From Paraburkholderia silvatlantica (GTDB taxonomy: Bacteria; Pseudomonadota; Gammaproteobacteria; Burkholderiales; Burkholderiaceae): a stretch of 33,745 bases of DNA. The translations under genes and the position numbers were made by a program. This document shows, piece after piece, positions 15,467-23,952 of this stretch. Where the stretch lies: assembly GCF_003096715.1 (NCBI RefSeq), contig NZ_QEOL01000044.1, positions 1-33,745 of the forward strand, read 5' to 3'. Numbering within the stretch: position 1 is the stretch's first letter; each line of letters opens with the position of its first letter. The notes under the pieces are model-generated. The model was not told the origin of the DNA. It made no database searches and saw only the letters and a program-made list of their open reading frames with translations.

Positions 15467-16230
15467 CGCAATCGCTAAACGGTTACGTCCAGGTCGGTCA
15501 CGGTCCGCGCAAAGTCCTTGCGATGAACGGCTGGTTCGGCAGCGCGGACGACTGGCAAGCGCTCGTGCCCGCGCTCGACACCGATACTTTTACCTACGTC
15601 TTCTTCGACTATCGCGGCTATGGCCGCTCACGCGACCGGGACGGGGCATTCACGTTTGAAGAAGCGGCGACTGACGTGCTCGCGCTTGCCGACCACCTTG
15701 GCTGGGACACCTTCAGCCTCATCGGGCATTCGATGGGTGGCGTCGCGATCCAGCGCGTGCTGCTCGCCGCGCCCAAGCGTATCGAGCGCATGGCCGGCGT
15801 GTGCGCCGTGCCCGCGTGCGGCTCGCGCATGGACGAGACACGTCTCGCTGCGTTTCGCGCCACGGTCGACGACGTCGAGCGGCGTGCCGCGATCATCGCC
15901 TTTTCGACCGGCAATCGCCTGACGCCGCGTTGGAGCATGCACATCGCGCACGAATCGCAGCGTCTCGCGCGCGCCGACGCGTTCGCAGGTTATCTGCCGA
16001 ACTGGGCGGCCAACGATTTTTCCGCGCAGATCGAAGGCAACGCCACACCGGTGAAGCTCTTCATCGGAGAACACGATCCGACCATCACGGCGGATCTCAT
16101 GAGCCGCACCTGGCTCGCCTGGTACCCGAATTCGACGCTGCAAACGCTCGCGAACGCGGGGCATTACCCGATGTACGAGGTGCCGGTCGCGCTCGCGACC
16201 GCGCTGGAAAACTGGCTGAAAGAAGCCTGA
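15463..16230 (+). CDS. Alpha/beta-fold hydrolase
   Basis: The 255-residue protein has the oxyanion region MNGWFGSADDW, DYRGYGRS, the nucleophile elbow IGHSMGG with Ser90, a candidate acid in IGEHDPT, and the histidine of NAGHYPMYEVP. The triad is complete. Such enzymes act in catabolism as C-C hydrolases, esterases, lactonases or deformylases (NicD of nicotinate breakdown is one example). Its start overlaps the fumarylacetoacetase-like gene by four bases, so the two are coupled. An ATG-less upstream extension of the frame was rejected. The substrate is unknown. Confidence 0.88.
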   Translation: MTQSLNGYVQVGHGPRKVLAMNGWFGSADDWQALVPALDTDTFTYVFFDYRGYGRSRDRDGAFTFEEAATDVLALADHLGWDTFSLIGHSMGGVAIQRVLLAAPKRIERMAGVCAVPACGSRMDETRLAAFRATVDDVERRAAIIAFSTGNRLTPRWSMHIAHESQRLARADAFAGYLPNWAANDFSAQIEGNATPVKLFIGEHDPTITADLMSRTWLAWYPNSTLQTLANAGHYPMYEVPVALATALENWLKEA

Positions 16231-16278
16231 CGAACGCCATGCGCGCCGAGGCCCGGCGCGTACGGAGCAGGAGACGAC

Positions 16279-17097
16279 ATGTACGAAACCACCTACCTTC
16301 GGGCACTATCGCTCGAAGACGCGCTCGCATGGCTGCGCGAGCATGAGGACGCCCGCCCGCTCTCGGGCGGCATGACACTCATCCCCACGCTCAAGCAGCG
16401 GCTCGCCGCGCCTTCGCATCTGATCGACCTCACGCGCATCGAGGCAATGCGCGGTGTGAGCGTCGAAGGTGGCGTGCTGCGCGTCGGCGCGCTCACCCGG
16501 CACGCGGAGGTCGCGGCTTCGCCAGTGGTCGCTGCGGCAATTCCCGCGCTCGCGCAACTCGCGAACGTGATTGCCGATCCGCAGGTGCGCAATCGCGGGA
16601 CCATGGGCGGCTCGGTCGCGAACAACGATCCCGCCGCCGACTACCCGAGCGCGGTGCTCGCACTCAACGCGCAAGTCATCACTTCGCAACGGCGCATCGC
16701 CGCCGATGACTATTTCGTCGACACATTCGAAACGGCGCTCGAACCGGACGAGCTCGTTATCGGCTTCGACTATCCGATCCCGCTGCGCGCGGCCTATGCC
16801 AAGTTCCGCCAGCCCGCTTCGGGTTATGCCGTGGTCGGCGTGTTCGTCGCGCAATTCGCCGATGCGATTCGTGTGGCCGTCACGGGCGCGGGCGCCTCGG
16901 TCTTCCGCTGGTTCGATGCGGAAATCGCACTCGCTGCCGATCTGTCCGAAGCCGCACTCGCCCCTCTGAAGATGGATGCCGACGCGCTGCCCGACGACGA
17001 CAACGGCTCATCCGCCTACCGCGCCCACTTGATCGAAACCTACACGCGCCGCGCAGTGCACGCGCTGCTGGCGCAGCCGCTGCGCCAGACTGCTTAA
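16279..17097 (+). CDS. Molybdenum hydroxylase, FAD-binding subunit (CoxM-like)
   Basis: The 272-residue protein has the two FAD-contact regions of the CoxM/XdhB family. These are PLSGGMTLIPTLKQRL at about 29-44 and ADPQVRNRGTMGGSVANNDP near 99-118, followed by a CODH FAD C-terminal domain. It passes electrons from the iron-sulfur subunit to an external acceptor. GGAGCAGGAGACGAC precedes the ATG. With the CoxS- and CoxL-like genes downstream it makes a complete three-subunit enzyme; a CoxG-like gene is inserted after it. Family assignment is firm and the acceptor is unknown. Confidence 0.92.
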   Translation: MYETTYLRALSLEDALAWLREHEDARPLSGGMTLIPTLKQRLAAPSHLIDLTRIEAMRGVSVEGGVLRVGALTRHAEVAASPVVAAAIPALAQLANVIADPQVRNRGTMGGSVANNDPAADYPSAVLALNAQVITSQRRIAADDYFVDTFETALEPDELVIGFDYPIPLRAAYAKFRQPASGYAVVGVFVAQFADAIRVAVTGAGASVFRWFDAEIALAADLSEAALAPLKMDADALPDDDNGSSAYRAHLIETYTRRAVHALLAQPLRQTA

Positions 17098-17129
17098 CCC
17101 AGTTTCAACCGTTTTCAGGAGACACACGA

Positions 17130-17603
17130 ATGGAGTTCACCGGATCGCAGACTATCGCCGCCACGCGTGAGCAGGTATGGGAAGGCTTGAATGATCCAGC
17201 GGTGCTGCAGGCATGCGTACCGGGCTGCGAGGAATTCATTGGCGAAAGCGACGAAGCGTACAAAGCCGTGGTGGTTGCCAAGGTCGGCCCCGTAAAGGCG
17301 CGTTTCAAGGGCACGCTCGTGATTTCGGATCGCGACGGCCCGAATGGCTACAAGATCCTGGGCCAGGGCGAAGGCGGCATCGCCGGCTTCGGCAAGATGA
17401 ACGCGAAGGTCACGCTCACCGAGGCCGAGGAAGGCGGCACGCTTCTCACGTATGTTGCGGACGCGCAGGTGGGCGGCAAACTCGCTCAAATCGGTTCGCG
17501 CCTTGTCACCTCGGTCGCGAACAAGCTCGCGGCGGAGTTCTTCACGCGCTTTAACGCGGCGATGAGCACCCCGGCGAACGCCGACGCTGTCGCTTCGAAG
17601 TAA
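17130..17603 (+). CDS. CoxG-like SRPBCC protein
   Basis: The 157-residue protein begins MEFTGSQTIAATREQVWEGL and continues DPAVLQACVPGCEEF, the standard opening of carbon monoxide dehydrogenase subunit G proteins. Family members have a START-like hydrophobic pocket and help link molybdenum hydroxylases to the membrane or to quinones. A C-terminal tail rich in Ala and Ser follows FFTRFNAAMS. CAGGAGACACACGA provides a good ribosome-binding site. The position inside the molybdenum hydroxylase gene set supports an accessory role for that enzyme, even though the enzyme does not look like a CO dehydrogenase. Confidence 0.9.
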   Translation: MEFTGSQTIAATREQVWEGLNDPAVLQACVPGCEEFIGESDEAYKAVVVAKVGPVKARFKGTLVISDRDGPNGYKILGQGEGGIAGFGKMNAKVTLTEAEEGGTLLTYVADAQVGGKLAQIGSRLVTSVANKLAAEFFTRFNAAMSTPANADAVASK

Positions 17604-17645
17604 GCGCGCGTGGATGACGATCGAACCAGCAACGATAGGTGAATC

Positions 17646-18155
17646 ATGGCTGAAGTCCAATTGCGGGTGAACGGCGTCGACGTGCAGCGCGTCGTGCCCG
17701 ACCACACCCTGCTCGTCGAATTCTTGCGCGAAACGCTGCGCCTCACCGGAACTCACGTCGGCTGCGACACAAGCCAGTGCGGCGCATGCACGGTTCATCT
17801 CGACGGCGTATCGGTGAAGTCATGCACGGTGCTGGCCGCTCAGGCGAGCGGCGGCGCGGTTACGACAATCGAGGGACTGCGTGAAAACGAAGACGCACCG
17901 CTCCATCCGGTGCAGAACGCCTTCGTGCAATGCCACGGCTTGCAGTGCGGATTTTGTACGCCTGGCATGATCATGTCGGTGGGCTTCCATCTTCGCGACA
18001 CGCCAAAGCTCGACGACGCGAGCATCTGCCACGCGCTCGAAGGCAACATCTGCCGTTGCACGGGCTACGTGAATATCATCGAGGCGGTGCGCCACGCTGC
18101 CCATGAGATGTATCCGGCGCTCGCCCAGCGCGCAACGGAGGAGGTCAAGCCATGA
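17646..18155 (+). CDS. Molybdenum hydroxylase, 2Fe-2S subunit (CoxS-like)
   Basis: The 169-residue protein has both iron-sulfur clusters of the family. The plant-ferredoxin-type set is GCDTSQCGACTVHLDG (Cys40, 45, 48) with Cys60 in KSCTV. The second set is QCGFCTPG with ICRCTGY. It wires the molybdenum centre to the FAD subunit. Length is usual. The stop overlaps the large-subunit start as ATGA, giving translational coupling. Confidence 0.95.
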   Translation: MAEVQLRVNGVDVQRVVPDHTLLVEFLRETLRLTGTHVGCDTSQCGACTVHLDGVSVKSCTVLAAQASGGAVTTIEGLRENEDAPLHPVQNAFVQCHGLQCGFCTPGMIMSVGFHLRDTPKLDDASICHALEGNICRCTGYVNIIEAVRHAAHEMYPALAQRATEEVKP

Positions 18156-20488
18156 TCGGCCAACCGCTTCCGCGCCTCGAAGATCGGCGCTTCGTGACCG
18201 GCAACGGTCAATATACCGACGACCTGCAAGTCGAAGGCCAGCTCTACGCGGCCTTTTTGCGCTCGCCGCACGCACACGCCGCGCTGCTCTCGGTCGACGT
18301 TGCGGCCGCGCGCGAGGCGCCCGGCGTCATAGCAGTGCTCGTGGGGCAGGATTATCTCGACGACGGTTATCAAGGCGTCGATCACGTGCCCAACCCTGTC
18401 GATGCCGTCGACGCCACCAGGAAGGCGTTCCTCACGTCGCTCACCGGCGAGATCTTCAATCAGCTGCATATTCCGCTGCCTATCGACCGCGTGCGCTACG
18501 TGGGCGAGCCCATTGCCATGGTGATCGCGGAAACGCCGCTCGCCGCGCGCAATGCGAGTGAGATGATTGAAGTCGACTACGACGTGCTCGACGCCGTAGT
18601 CAACGCCGCCGACGCCATGCAGGAAGGCGCGCCGCAACTGTGGGACGGCGCCGCGCACAACCTCTGCTTCCAGACGCAGATCGGCGAGCGCAACGCAGCG
18701 CGCAGCATCGTCGCCGAGGCCCCGCTCGTGCTCACACGCGAGTTTCATCACAGCCGCGTCGTGAACTGCCAGATGGAGCCGCGCAGCGCGATCGGAACTT
18801 ACGACGATACGACCGGCGTCTATACGCTGATTTCGGGCAGCCAGGGCGCGGTGCGCCAGAAGCTGTGCCTCGCCGCTGCGCTCAAGGTGCCGCCCTCGCA
18901 AGTGCGTGTGGTGTGTCCCGACACGGGTGGCGGTTTCGGCCCGCGTTCGTTCATCTATGTCGAGCAGCTCGCCGTCGTCTGGGCCGCGCGCCGCCTCGGC
19001 CGCGCCGTCAAATGGACGAGCGACCGCAGCGAAGCGTTCCTGTCCGACTATCAGGGCCGCGACCAGATCATCCGTGCTACGTTCGGCTTCTCGAAGGACG
19101 GCCGCATTCTGGCCATCGACAACGAATGGATCGGCAACGTCGGCGCCCATACCGTGTCGTACGTGCCGATGTCGAACGGCACGCGCATCATGACGACCGT
19201 CTACGACGTGCCCGTCGCCGCCGTTCACATCAGCGCGGTGCTGACGAACACCGTGCCGACCGCGCCGTATCGCGGTGCGGGGCGCCCGGAGGCGCACCAC
19301 GTGATGGAGCGGATGCTCGACCTCGCGGCGGCCGAACTCGGTCTCGACCGCGCGGAAATTCGCCGCCGCAACATCGTCGCGCACGAGAAGCTGCCGTACC
19401 GCAGCCCGATGGGCCTGACGTACGACAGCGGAGCATTCGCTCGCAACATGGCGCGCGCACTCGAACTCGCCGAGTGGGACAGCTTTGAGGAACGCCGCGC
19501 CGCCGCGCGTGCGAACGGCAAGCTGCGCGGGATTGGCGTGGCGAACTACATCGAGTCGCCGGTCGGCGCGCCGCGCGAGCGCATCGAGCTAACGGTGCTG
19601 CCTGAAGGCCGCGTCGATATCGTGTCCGGCACACAGTCCACCGGCCAGGGCCATGAAACGACGTTTGCGCAGGTCATCGCCCAGCATCTCGGTGTGACGA
19701 TTGCCTCGATCACACTGCGTACAGGCGACACCGCGTTCGTCAGCGTGGGCGGCGGCAGCCATTCGGACCGGTCGATGCGTCTCGGAGGCATGTTGCTCGT
19801 CGATACCGCCGCCCAGATCGTCGCGACCGGCAAGCAGGTTGCGGCCTCGCTGTTCGACGTGTCGCCGCAGCGCGTCACGTTCGCCGGCGGCGAGTTCGCA
19901 GACACAGGCTCGGAGCGTCGCATCGGACTGTTCGACGTCGCCGCGCACATCGCGCGCGATGGCCTGCCTGGCGACCCGACGCAGCGCAAGCTGTACGCCG
20001 AGGCCGAGGTCAACACACGCGTGCCCGCCCACCCGACTGGCGCTGCGATATGCGAACTCGAAGTCGATCCGGACACCGGCGTGGTCACGCTCGTCAACTA
20101 CACGTCCGTTGACGACGTCGGCCAGCCGATCAATCCGCTGATCGTCGAAGGCCAGGTGCACGGCGGTCTCGCGCAGGGCATTGGCCAGGCGCTCTCGGAA
20201 ACCTGTTATCTCGACCGCGAGACGGGGCAGGTGCTGACCGGTTCTTACATGGATTACGGCATGCCGCGCGCCGGCGTGATTCCCGCACTCAACCTCGAAC
20301 TCACGGAAGACCCCACCCACGGCAATCCGCTACGCGTGAAAGGCGGCGGCGAGAGCGGCATCACGCCGGCCACGGCGACGATCTTCAACGCACTCGCCGA
20401 CGCCCTCAAGGCATTCGGCACCGACGAGCTTGCGATGCCTGCCACGCCGAAGGTGGTGTGGGAATACATCCACCGCGACGCGGCTTGA
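18152..20488 (+). CDS. Molybdenum hydroxylase, molybdopterin large subunit (CoxL-like, form II)
   Basis: The 778-residue protein begins MIGQPLPRLEDRRFVTGNGQ. It has the molybdopterin-contact region PDTGGGFGPRSF at about 257-267, the active-site loop PYRGAGR at 372-378 and the catalytic glutamate Glu734 in KGGGESGITPAT. True CO dehydrogenase carries AYRCSFR with a cysteine ligand to copper; PYRGAGR marks the form II, aldehyde oxidase/N-heterocycle hydroxylase group. It should hydroxylate an aldehyde, an acyl-CoA furan or an N-heteroaromatic ring with water as oxygen donor. GGAGGTCAAGCC precedes the ATG. XdhC at the end of the locus would load the cofactor. The substrate is unknown. Confidence 0.94.
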   Translation: MIGQPLPRLEDRRFVTGNGQYTDDLQVEGQLYAAFLRSPHAHAALLSVDVAAAREAPGVIAVLVGQDYLDDGYQGVDHVPNPVDAVDATRKAFLTSLTGEIFNQLHIPLPIDRVRYVGEPIAMVIAETPLAARNASEMIEVDYDVLDAVVNAADAMQEGAPQLWDGAAHNLCFQTQIGERNAARSIVAEAPLVLTREFHHSRVVNCQMEPRSAIGTYDDTTGVYTLISGSQGAVRQKLCLAAALKVPPSQVRVVCPDTGGGFGPRSFIYVEQLAVVWAARRLGRAVKWTSDRSEAFLSDYQGRDQIIRATFGFSKDGRILAIDNEWIGNVGAHTVSYVPMSNGTRIMTTVYDVPVAAVHISAVLTNTVPTAPYRGAGRPEAHHVMERMLDLAAAELGLDRAEIRRRNIVAHEKLPYRSPMGLTYDSGAFARNMARALELAEWDSFEERRAAARANGKLRGIGVANYIESPVGAPRERIELTVLPEGRVDIVSGTQSTGQGHETTFAQVIAQHLGVTIASITLRTGDTAFVSVGGGSHSDRSMRLGGMLLVDTAAQIVATGKQVAASLFDVSPQRVTFAGGEFADTGSERRIGLFDVAAHIARDGLPGDPTQRKLYAEAEVNTRVPAHPTGAAICELEVDPDTGVVTLVNYTSVDDVGQPINPLIVEGQVHGGLAQGIGQALSETCYLDRETGQVLTGSYMDYGMPRAGVIPALNLELTEDPTHGNPLRVKGGGESGITPATATIFNALADALKAFGTDELAMPATPKVVWEYIHRDAA

Positions 20489-20525
20489 CCGATTGCACTC
20501 ACACGCCTGTACGAAGGAGACAAGT

Positions 20526-21251
20526 ATGCCCAGCCCTCATGTTGCGGTCGAACGCAACGGCCCGCTCGTCGACATCGAGCTCAATCGTCCCGAGAACGGC
20601 AACCTGATCGACGCCGCAATGAGCGAATCGATCATCGACACCGTCACCACGCTCGATGATGACGTCAAGCTCGTGCGCATCCTCTCGAGCGGCCCCGACT
20701 TCTGCAAGGGCCGCCAGTCGCCGATGCCGCCGAAGGACGCGAAGCCGTCGGCAGAAACCCTGCGCCGCGTCGTCACGGCGCCGCCGCTCGCGCTCTACGA
20801 CGCGCTCAAGGCCGTGCGTGTGCCGGTGGTGTCGGTCGTGCGCGGAGAGGCACTCGGGGTAGGCTGCGCGCTCGCCGGCGTCTGTGACATCGCGCTCGCA
20901 TCGGACGACGCTGTGTTCCAGATCCACGAAATGGAACGCGACATTCCACCGACGCTCGTGATGTCCGCGCTCATCGGCCGCGTGCCCGTGAAGACCGTCG
21001 CGCATATGGTGCTGAGCCGCCAGAAGCTTTCGGCAACCGAGGCGTTGCATGCGGGGCTCGTCAGCCGCGTCGTGCCCGCTGCAAGCCTCAACGCCGAAGC
21101 GGACGCGCTCGCGGATACGCTGCTTGGCTGCAGCGCGGTCACGCTGCGCGCGGTCAAGCAGTTCCTGCATCTCGCGCCCGAAATGCCGGCGAGCGGCGCG
21201 AGCGGCTTCGCTGCGCATCTTGCGGCCACGGCGCTGTCCGCACGCTTCTGA
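20526..21251 (+). CDS. Crotonase-superfamily (enoyl-CoA hydratase/isomerase-like) protein
   Basis: The ATG at 20526, behind GAAGGAGACAAGT, gives 241 residues. The oxyanion-hole segments FCKGRQSP (about 59-66) and VRGEALGVGCALAGVCDIAL (about 105-124) are present. The family position GGGCEL, whose glutamate is one of two catalytic acids of enoyl-CoA hydratase, reads GVGCAL here. The second glutamate may be kept in IHEMERDIPP. Plain hydratase activity is therefore doubtful, and isomerase, C-C hydrolase or thioester hydrolase activity is more likely. HmfE of furoate breakdown is another crotonase-fold enzyme beside a molybdenum hydroxylase, but no CoA ligase gene is present here. Confidence 0.85.
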   Translation: MPSPHVAVERNGPLVDIELNRPENGNLIDAAMSESIIDTVTTLDDDVKLVRILSSGPDFCKGRQSPMPPKDAKPSAETLRRVVTAPPLALYDALKAVRVPVVSVVRGEALGVGCALAGVCDIALASDDAVFQIHEMERDIPPTLVMSALIGRVPVKTVAHMVLSRQKLSATEALHAGLVSRVVPAASLNAEADALADTLLGCSAVTLRAVKQFLHLAPEMPASGASGFAAHLAATALSARF

Positions 21252-21317
21252 CTTCGCCTCTCGCGTCGTTTCCAGCATGACAAACACTGCGCAGTTCCAA
21301 TGCGCGAGGAACCCAGA

Positions 21318-22883
21318 TTGAGACCCAAGACCGCCATTCCCTCCACCGCTGAAGGCGCGAGCGCGCCCGACCTCGAACGCTTCCGCCTGCGCCGCTTCCT
21401 CGAATCGCTCGACGAAACCGAACTTGAACGCCACGAAGAAAGTGTCGAACTGGCTGACGTCGCCGCGCTCATGGAAGGCAACCCGCGCGCCGTATGGTTT
21501 GCCCGTCCGTCCGGCGGCGCGATCTCGCTCGCGGGCAGCGTCGCAGCGAGCCGCTCGCGGCTTGCTCTCGCGTTCGGCACGACGCCGCAGAGCCTGCTCG
21601 ATACCGTGCGCGAACGGTTGCGCGTGAAGGGTAAGCTCGTGGAAGTGAGCCGTGAGGAAGCACCCGTGCAGCAAGTCGTGCTGACCGGCGACGCGTGCGA
21701 CTTCACCGCCCTGCCCGTGCATCTCCAGCACGATCTGGACGGTGCGCCGTATATCTCCGCGTCTATCGACTTCGCCGTCGATCCCGACACGGGCTGGACT
21801 AACGTCGGCATTCGCCGCCTGATGCTGCGCGGCCGTCGCACGGCCGGCATCGATCTAGTCGCGCCTTCGGACCTGCGCGCCATTGCAATCGGTCATGCCA
21901 AACGAGGCGAGCGCACGCCGATCGCCTTCGCTGTCGGCACGCATCCGGTCGACCACGTCGGCGCCACCATGCGCATTCCCGCCGATGAGCTGGAGCTGGT
22001 CGCGTCGCTGCGCGGCGAAGCGATGGGCGTAGTCAAGTGCATAACGAACGACCTGCTCGTCCCTGCCGACGCCGAATTCATCCTCGAAGGCTATCTCGAC
22101 GAGCGCGGCCACGCCGAACCCGAAGGCCCATACGGAGAGTTTCTCGGCTACTACGGCGGCGTGAAAACCAATCCGCTATTCCATCTGACGGCGATCACCC
22201 ACCGGCGCGACGCCGTGTTCCAGACCTGCACGATCGGCGGCCGCTCGATGGCGTGCACCGACACCGCGCAGCTCGCCGCGCTGCGCACCGAAGTGACGGT
22301 GTGGCGCGCGCTGGAAACGGCTGTGCGCGAGGTGAAGGCCGTCTATGCGAACCCGGCGACGGGCGGCATGTTCAATGTGCGTATCGCCATGCAGCAGCGC
22401 GTGCCGGGCGAGGCGCGCAACGCCATTGCGGCCGTATTCGCCTCGCTCGCGAACGTCAAGCACGTTTTCGTCGTCGATCCCGACATCGACGTCTTCTCCG
22501 ACGAGCAGATGGACTGGGCGCTCGCCACGCGCTTTCAGGCGGACCGCGACCTCGTGCTTCAGGACAGCCTGCGCGCGATGCCGCTGGACCCGTCGCTGCT
22601 TGGCGCGGCGAAAACGGCGAAGGCCGGTTTCGATCTCACGCTGCCCCTGCTGTCGCCCGGCGCCGAGCGCGATCTCGAGCATCGCGTGCCGACGCCGCCC
22701 GTCTATCGCGGCGCGCGTTTCGACTCGCTCGAAGCGGCCCTGGAACACGGGCCGAAGCGCTTCTCGGAGCTGATGGCCGCGACCGGCACGCGCGACGGCC
22801 GCGATGTGGTGCGCTGGCTCGAAGACGTCGCGCAACGCCGCACGCTGGCACGTGACGAAGAAGGCCGTTACGCATTCGCGTGA
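21318..22883 (+). CDS. UbiD-family prenylated-FMN decarboxylase
   Basis: The TTG at 21318 is chosen because GAGGA lies nine bases upstream; an ATG at 21300 has no ribosome-binding site and would add six residues. The product has 521 residues. The Asn/Arg of NVGIRRLMLRG and the two glutamates of EPEGPYGEFLGYYGG, five residues apart, match the N-R-E-E set that binds prenylated FMN and performs decarboxylation in Fdc1/UbiD. All catalytic positions are intact. It should reversibly decarboxylate an aromatic, heteroaromatic or unsaturated acid, using cofactor from the UbiX encoded at the start of this arm. It does not look like the ubiquinone-pathway UbiD in context. Confidence 0.92.
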   Translation: MRPKTAIPSTAEGASAPDLERFRLRRFLESLDETELERHEESVELADVAALMEGNPRAVWFARPSGGAISLAGSVAASRSRLALAFGTTPQSLLDTVRERLRVKGKLVEVSREEAPVQQVVLTGDACDFTALPVHLQHDLDGAPYISASIDFAVDPDTGWTNVGIRRLMLRGRRTAGIDLVAPSDLRAIAIGHAKRGERTPIAFAVGTHPVDHVGATMRIPADELELVASLRGEAMGVVKCITNDLLVPADAEFILEGYLDERGHAEPEGPYGEFLGYYGGVKTNPLFHLTAITHRRDAVFQTCTIGGRSMACTDTAQLAALRTEVTVWRALETAVREVKAVYANPATGGMFNVRIAMQQRVPGEARNAIAAVFASLANVKHVFVVDPDIDVFSDEQMDWALATRFQADRDLVLQDSLRAMPLDPSLLGAAKTAKAGFDLTLPLLSPGAERDLEHRVPTPPVYRGARFDSLEAALEHGPKRFSELMAATGTRDGRDVVRWLEDVAQRRTLARDEEGRYAFA

Positions 22884-23009
22884 GGCCTCCTTTGCGCGCG
22901 ACTGCCGCGCACGCCCTTCCGGACGTGCGGCAGTCGCCGTGGCAGACGGGATAGAATCGAGCTTGCCCCGAGCCCGAACTCCAGCACCATCCACGTAGAG
23001 CCGTCGTCG

Positions 23010-23933
23010 ATGAATCTGTCCCTAAAACAACTCAAGGTTTTCCTCGGCGTCGCGAACGCATCGAGCTTCACGAAGACCGCGCAGAGCATGCATCTGAGCC
23101 AGGCGGCGCTCTCCGCAATCATCCGCGAACTCGAAACGCAATTGAATTGCCGGCTGCTGGAACGCACCACACGCACGGTTTCCCTCACCGACGCCGGGCG
23201 AGTGTTCTACCCCACGGCCATGGCTATCGTCGAGTCGCTCGAAAAGTCGGTGATCGAACTCAACGAACTCGGCCGCCAAAAGCAGTCGTCGCTGCTGATC
23301 GGCTGCACGCCGATGATCGCCGCGAGCCTCATGCCGCCCGTGCTCACGCGCTTTGCCGAAGTCTACCCGGCTTCGCATATCGAACTCGTGGACCGGAACC
23401 CGACCGAGCTGCTCCAGATGGTCGAGGAAGGTCATCTCGACGCCGCGTTCGGCGTTTTCTTCTCGCAGATTTCCGGCATCGACCGCGTGCCGCTCTTTCC
23501 CACGCGCCTCGTAGCCGTGTCCAGTACCGACGAAGGCGCGCCGCGCCGGGGCTCGGGCATTCGCTGGACGGCGCTCGAAAACCAGCCGCTCATCACGCTG
23601 CCAAAGGACAATCCGCTGCAGCGGCTCATCGAGGCAACGCTGTCGAAGGAAGATGTGACCGTGAGCCGCCGCATCGTCGTCGGTCACCTGCAAACGGCCA
23701 TCGCGATGGCGCAGGAAGGCCTCGGCACGGCGGTCATGCCGCAGTTCTGCGAGCACATCTGCTACCGCTATCGCGTACGTATCGACGCGCTGCGCCCCGA
23801 AGTGCCGCTCTCGTTCTATCGCATCACGCGCACCGGGCGCGACACGATGGCCACGCTCGACCAGTTCACCACGTTGTTCACCGCGGCCGCGAAGGAAGAT
23901 CCGACGGGTCTCATCGATATCGAAGAAGACTGA
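23010..23933 (+). CDS. LysR-type transcriptional regulator of the catabolic locus
   Basis: The 307-residue protein has the LysR helix-turn-helix at 1-60 (LKQLKVFLGVANASSFTKTA, then SQAALSAIIRELETQL). A periplasmic-binding-protein-like effector domain starts near SLLIGCTPMIAASLMPPVLT. It is the last rightward gene, 126 bases after the UbiD stop, and has only a weak ribosome-binding site. LysR regulators in catabolic loci usually activate on binding a pathway intermediate. The likely target is the divergent region at 11308-11602, although most such regulators sit next to their target and this one is 11 kb away. Confidence 0.92.
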   Translation: MNLSLKQLKVFLGVANASSFTKTAQSMHLSQAALSAIIRELETQLNCRLLERTTRTVSLTDAGRVFYPTAMAIVESLEKSVIELNELGRQKQSSLLIGCTPMIAASLMPPVLTRFAEVYPASHIELVDRNPTELLQMVEEGHLDAAFGVFFSQISGIDRVPLFPTRLVAVSSTDEGAPRRGSGIRWTALENQPLITLPKDNPLQRLIEATLSKEDVTVSRRIVVGHLQTAIAMAQEGLGTAVMPQFCEHICYRYRVRIDALRPEVPLSFYRITRTGRDTMATLDQFTTLFTAAAKEDPTGLIDIEED

Positions 23934-23952
23934 GGCGCCCGTGCCTCATGAA

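Noticed and set aside
16279..20488. Aerobic CO dehydrogenase operon
   Set aside because: The large subunit lacks the copper-ligand cysteine motif and the surrounding genes are for aromatic or heterocyclic acid breakdown.
11603..22883. A complete hmf (furfural/HMF/furoate) pathway
   Set aside because: UbiX, UbiD, molybdenum hydroxylase and a crotonase fit, but no furoyl-CoA synthetase or aldehyde dehydrogenase is present, and the flavin hydroxylase, VOC and FAH-like genes do not belong to it.
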